A DNA stretch of 64,000 nt from Methylococcus geothermalis (lineage in GTDB: Bacteria > Pseudomonadota > Gammaproteobacteria > Methylococcales > Methylococcaceae): the NCBI RefSeq assembly GCF_012769535.1, contig NZ_CP046565.1, forward strand, positions 1,936,501 to 2,000,500, written 5' to 3'. Within the stretch, counting starts at the first letter, position 1. The number at the start of each line of letters is the position of its first letter. The notes under the pieces were generated by a model, which was not told the DNA's origin, did no database searches, and saw nothing but the letters and a program-made list of their open reading frames with translations. Shown in pieces: positions 62,801 to 64,000 of this stretch. Both the position numbers and the translations under genes were made by a program.

Positions 62801-63221
62801 GGCGCTGCTGGGCGGTCTCCGAGATTTTCCGATGCTGGCGAGTCTTGCCCGTTCGACCGGCGCGTCGCTGGAACGGGTCGCCGGCCTGGACGATGCCATC
62901 GCCGACCTTTTGGGGCTTCGCCGCTGTCTGAATCTGCTCCGGCGCGTCGGGCCGCGCGATCGCTGGGAGCGGCGGGCGCAGGCCGCCCTCCTGGAACGGC
63001 TTCGCAAGGGTGCTTTGTGCCTGACGCGGCTGGCATTGCAAGCAGGCGGGCGCGAACCGTCGACCTGGTTTTCCGAGCCGCGGCTTCGGTCTCGGCTGGC
63101 GCGGTTCCGGCGGCTGCTGAACGAGCTGGAGGAAGCCTCCTCGCCATCCTTGACGCCTTTCGCGGTGCTGGGCGCGGAGCTGGAAGCGCTCGTCGATCTC
63201 GGCCGATCGTCGGGTGCCTGA
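59844..63221 (+). CDS. NAD-specific glutamate dehydrogenase, N-terminally short form
   Basis: A large-type NAD-glutamate dehydrogenase (Bac_GDH family) of 1125 residues that deaminates glutamate to 2-oxoglutarate. The family is usually about 1600 residues; roughly the first 450-500, including ACT-like domains, are missing. The catalytic segment PQGAKGG is at 360-366. GDVFGNGM and GVGTYVKGSSES mark the NAD domain and hinge, and AEGANLGFTQQGR with INTDAVDNSAG are family signatures. GGGAGG nine bases before the ATG makes the start clear, so the shortness is real and not a missed start. A run of eight G lies at 62505-62512. Confidence 0.88.
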   Translation: MNDSRRAWPEAGPSWESAYRRRLERFRRSRGIAADSLPGAWVFPPEYRSRIPPAAALRDAIRLETVVRTGADTADLWRPSPCFGDPHHRLRIYSPVEQDLDRVMPFLQNLHLRIIDQIQFRLVFRGRCCFIRSFAVASDAAPGGDLMSARGPLLEALAALMAGRVENDALNALILATGLSWKEIDLFRAYHNYRLQLGSRFGRSRFLRALFNNPEATRLLYRYFESRFQPRGQGDEEVLSALRQDFIVALNEVTDSGEDHILRSLFNLIDATLRTNFYRRRDDPDYFIALKISGLGVIDMPAPKPLFEIYVHSAAMEGIHLRGAPVARGGIRWSDRPDDFRVEILDLMQTQMIKNALIVPQGAKGGFILKSPCRDPDECRRLAGEAYATLIRGMLDLTDNVTAQGVMHPLSVVAYDDPDPYLVVAADKGTARLSDTANTIAQQYGFWLGDAFAAGGSQGYDHKRLGITARGVWECVKRHFAELNRDIELAPFTVVGIGSMDGDVFGNGMLYSRNIRLLAAFSGQHIFLDPDPDPETSYRERRRLFDLPGSTWADYDSRAISSGGGVFRRDAKDIPLSPPVRAWLGVRHGSIDGEGLVHLLLTAPVDLLWLGGVGTYVKGSSESHEDVGDRANDAVRVDGIQLRAAVVAEGANLGFTQQGRVEFALAGGRINTDAVDNSAGVDLSDHEVNLKILTGLLREHGMMAGGEERNRFLTELTRTVCDSVLRDNASQSLCLSLDRERCLRDAEPFLELADRLESSGSLDRSYESFPGRKEVQARERRGLVRPELAVLLAHAKLALKRALLDAPGFLDAEWSRPMLAGYFPAEVRKRYGSVLHKHSLAREITATVICNRILDQAGSSFLVLADELDPAAAADLAGAYLCFDAAFGGGELRRKMAGFDHGAEMDRRYRMLLELEEVLCACCDWAIREGIGLRPGDAEIGSWQSDLADYLDYSETALGDNERTALAEHVAELKDLGFDQREARTLALLGGLRDFPMLASLARSTGASLERVAGLDDAIADLLGLRRCLNLLRRVGPRDRWERRAQAALLERLRKGALCLTRLALQAGGREPSTWFSEPRLRSRLARFRRLLNELEEASSPSLTPFAVLGAELEALVDLGRSSGA
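62505..62512 (+). repeat. G8 homopolymer within the glutamate dehydrogenase gene
   Basis: Eight consecutive G encode part of FGGGE. Such runs can slip during replication; a one-base change would truncate the C-terminal region of the protein. Confidence 0.7.
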
Positions 63222-63232
63222 CGGAGCGGCCC

Positions 63233-63385
63233 ATGCAGGAACCGGAGCTGTCACGCGCGTTGCCGAATGCCTTCGATGAGACACCCTGCCTGCTGGATTC
63301 GGCCCGAAACCGCATCGGGCTGAATGCCGCGGCGGAACGCCTGTTCGGTTCCAGTGTGCGGGCGTTCGCGGGGGGGCTTCCATGA
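63233..63385 (+). CDS. 50-residue PAS-like fragment, overlapping the sensor gene
   Basis: This short open frame starts at an ATG 11 bases after the glutamate dehydrogenase stop and ends in TGA overlapping the ATG of the next gene (ATGA). Its second half, SARNRIGLNAAAERLFGSS, resembles the start of a PAS domain. A run of seven G (63370-63376) ends the frame; a -1 shift there would join it to the downstream sensor. It may be a leader peptide for translational coupling, part of a frameshifted fusion, or a broken N-terminus. Confidence 0.5.
   Translation: MQEPELSRALPNAFDETPCLLDSARNRIGLNAAAERLFGSSVRAFAGGLP
63370..63376 (+). other. G7 run at the junction of two reading frames (slippery-type site)
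   Basis: In the frame of the short PAS-like gene the codons are GCG GGG GGG CTT, which fits the X XXX XXX slippery heptamer pattern. A -1 shift would continue as GCT TCC ATG AGC into the sensor frame, with no stop between. No downstream pseudoknot was identified. Confidence 0.5.
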
Positions 63386-64000
63386 GCGACGCCAGCCGCC
63401 GGGACAGTGAAGCCACTTTGCGCGCCGTGCTCAATACGCTGGTCGACGGCATCGTCGTGATCGACGACAAGGGCATCATCCAGTTGTTCACGCCGGCGGC
63501 GGAGCGCATGTTCGGCTACGACGCCGATGAGGTTCTCGGACGCCATGTCGGACTGCTGATGCCGTCGCCGTATCGCGAGGAGCACGACGGCTACATCGCC
63601 CGGTATCTGCGCACCGGCGAGCCGAGGATCATCGGAATCGGACGGGAGGTTCAGGGGCGGCGGAAGAACGGGCGGGTGTTCCCGGTTCACCTGGCGGTCG
63701 GCGAGCTGCGCATGGATCAGCGCCGCTGGTTCATCGGCGTCACGCGCGATCTCACCTCGCGGAATCAGGCCGAGGACCGTCTTCTCATGCTTTCCAGCGC
63801 GGTGGACCAAAGCCCCTCGGGCGTGCTGATCGCCGATCCGCAGGGCCGCATCCAGTATGTGAATAGAGGTTTCACGGCGCTGACGGGGTACGGCGCGGAG
63901 GAACTCGTCGGCAAGCGGCCCGGTGGGGCGAAGGCAGGGGATGCGGACCGGTTCGGACGTCTGCGCCATGTCATCCGCTCGCACGGGGAATGGCGCGGAG
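63382..64000 (+). CDS. PAS-domain sensor, FixL-like (3' end outside window)
   Basis: At least 206 residues with two PAS domains; the gene runs off the window inside the second. The first PAS contains YREEHDGYIARYLRTGEPRI and IIGIGREVQGRRKNG (in parts). H68, R74 and R88 fall at the same spacing as the heme-proximal H200 and the O2-pocket R206 and R220 of Bradyrhizobium FixL (6 and 20 residues apart). So heme-based gas sensing is plausible, although many PAS proteins keep these residues without binding heme. The output domain (kinase or diguanylate cyclase) is not visible. ATG 63382 overlaps the previous stop (ATGA). Confidence 0.8.
   Translation, partial: MSDASRRDSEATLRAVLNTLVDGIVVIDDKGIIQLFTPAAERMFGYDADEVLGRHVGLLMPSPYREEHDGYIARYLRTGEPRIIGIGREVQGRRKNGRVFPVHLAVGELRMDQRRWFIGVTRDLTSRNQAEDRLLMLSSAVDQSPSGVLIADPQGRIQYVNRGFTALTGYGAEELVGKRPGGAKAGDADRFGRLRHVIRSHGEWRG

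Overview
The window is a GC-rich, gene-dense chromosomal segment of a gammaproteobacterium. Gene order is that of a core chromosome: algU/rpoE-mucABCD-lepA-lepB-rnc-era-recO next to nadB, miaB-phoH-ybeY-ybeX-lnt, leuS-lptE-holA, rne beside rluC, and tatABC. High GC, glycolate oxidase, a bacterial glycogen locus and a large-type NAD-glutamate dehydrogenase would fit a Methylococcaceae-type methanotroph such as Methylococcus. That assignment is inference: no methane-oxidation gene lies in the window. I found no tRNA, rRNA, CRISPR array, prophage or intact insertion sequence.

Layout. 1-3.5 kb: glycolate oxidase glcD (5' cut), glcE, glcF. 3.5-7.4 kb (minus strand): a four-gene set of halogenase-like flavoprotein, chorismatase, acyltransferase and glycosyltransferase, resembling part of an aryl-polyene/xanthomonadin pathway. 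7.8-9.8 kb: dapC-dapD (lysine/peptidoglycan). 9.85 kb: a small exported cysteine protein. 10.3-11.7 kb: tatABC. 11.7-14.2 kb: a SAM hydrolase and a two-gene ABC-2 exporter. 14.2-18.1 kb: hrpA. 18.5-21.2 kb (minus): rne, with a leader of about 590 nt and a convincing sigma70 promoter. 21.8-24.4 kb: rluC, an S49 peptidase, a Nudix hydrolase.

24.4-31.1 kb is the glycogen locus: glgB-glgA on the minus strand, glgC-malQ on the plus strand. 31.1-42.3 kb: nadB (minus), then the envelope-stress sigma factor operon running through rseABC, a DegP-type protease, lepA, lepB, a DUF4845 protein, rnc, era and recO. 42.6 kb: an isolated two-segment membrane protein with its own promoter and terminator. 43.3-48.4 kb: miaB, phoH, ybeY, corC/ybeX, lnt. 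A ParA-like ATPase gene meets lnt tail to tail with overlapping stop codons. 49.3-53.5 kb: leuS (carrying an in-frame palindromic insertion), lptE, holA, then a small acidic protein.

The last 10 kb is the least conventional part. A MepA-type endopeptidase, a coiled-coil protein and a four-segment membrane protein lie on the minus strand. Divergent from them are a 45-residue membrane protein and a HerA-type ATPase. Then follow a STAS antagonist and an RsbW-like kinase (partner switch), an N-terminally short NAD-glutamate dehydrogenase, a short PAS fragment ending at a run of seven G, and a sensor whose first PAS domain has the heme-site residues of FixL. I regard 53.9-58.9 kb and 59.0-64.0 kb as the best candidates for undescribed functional modules.
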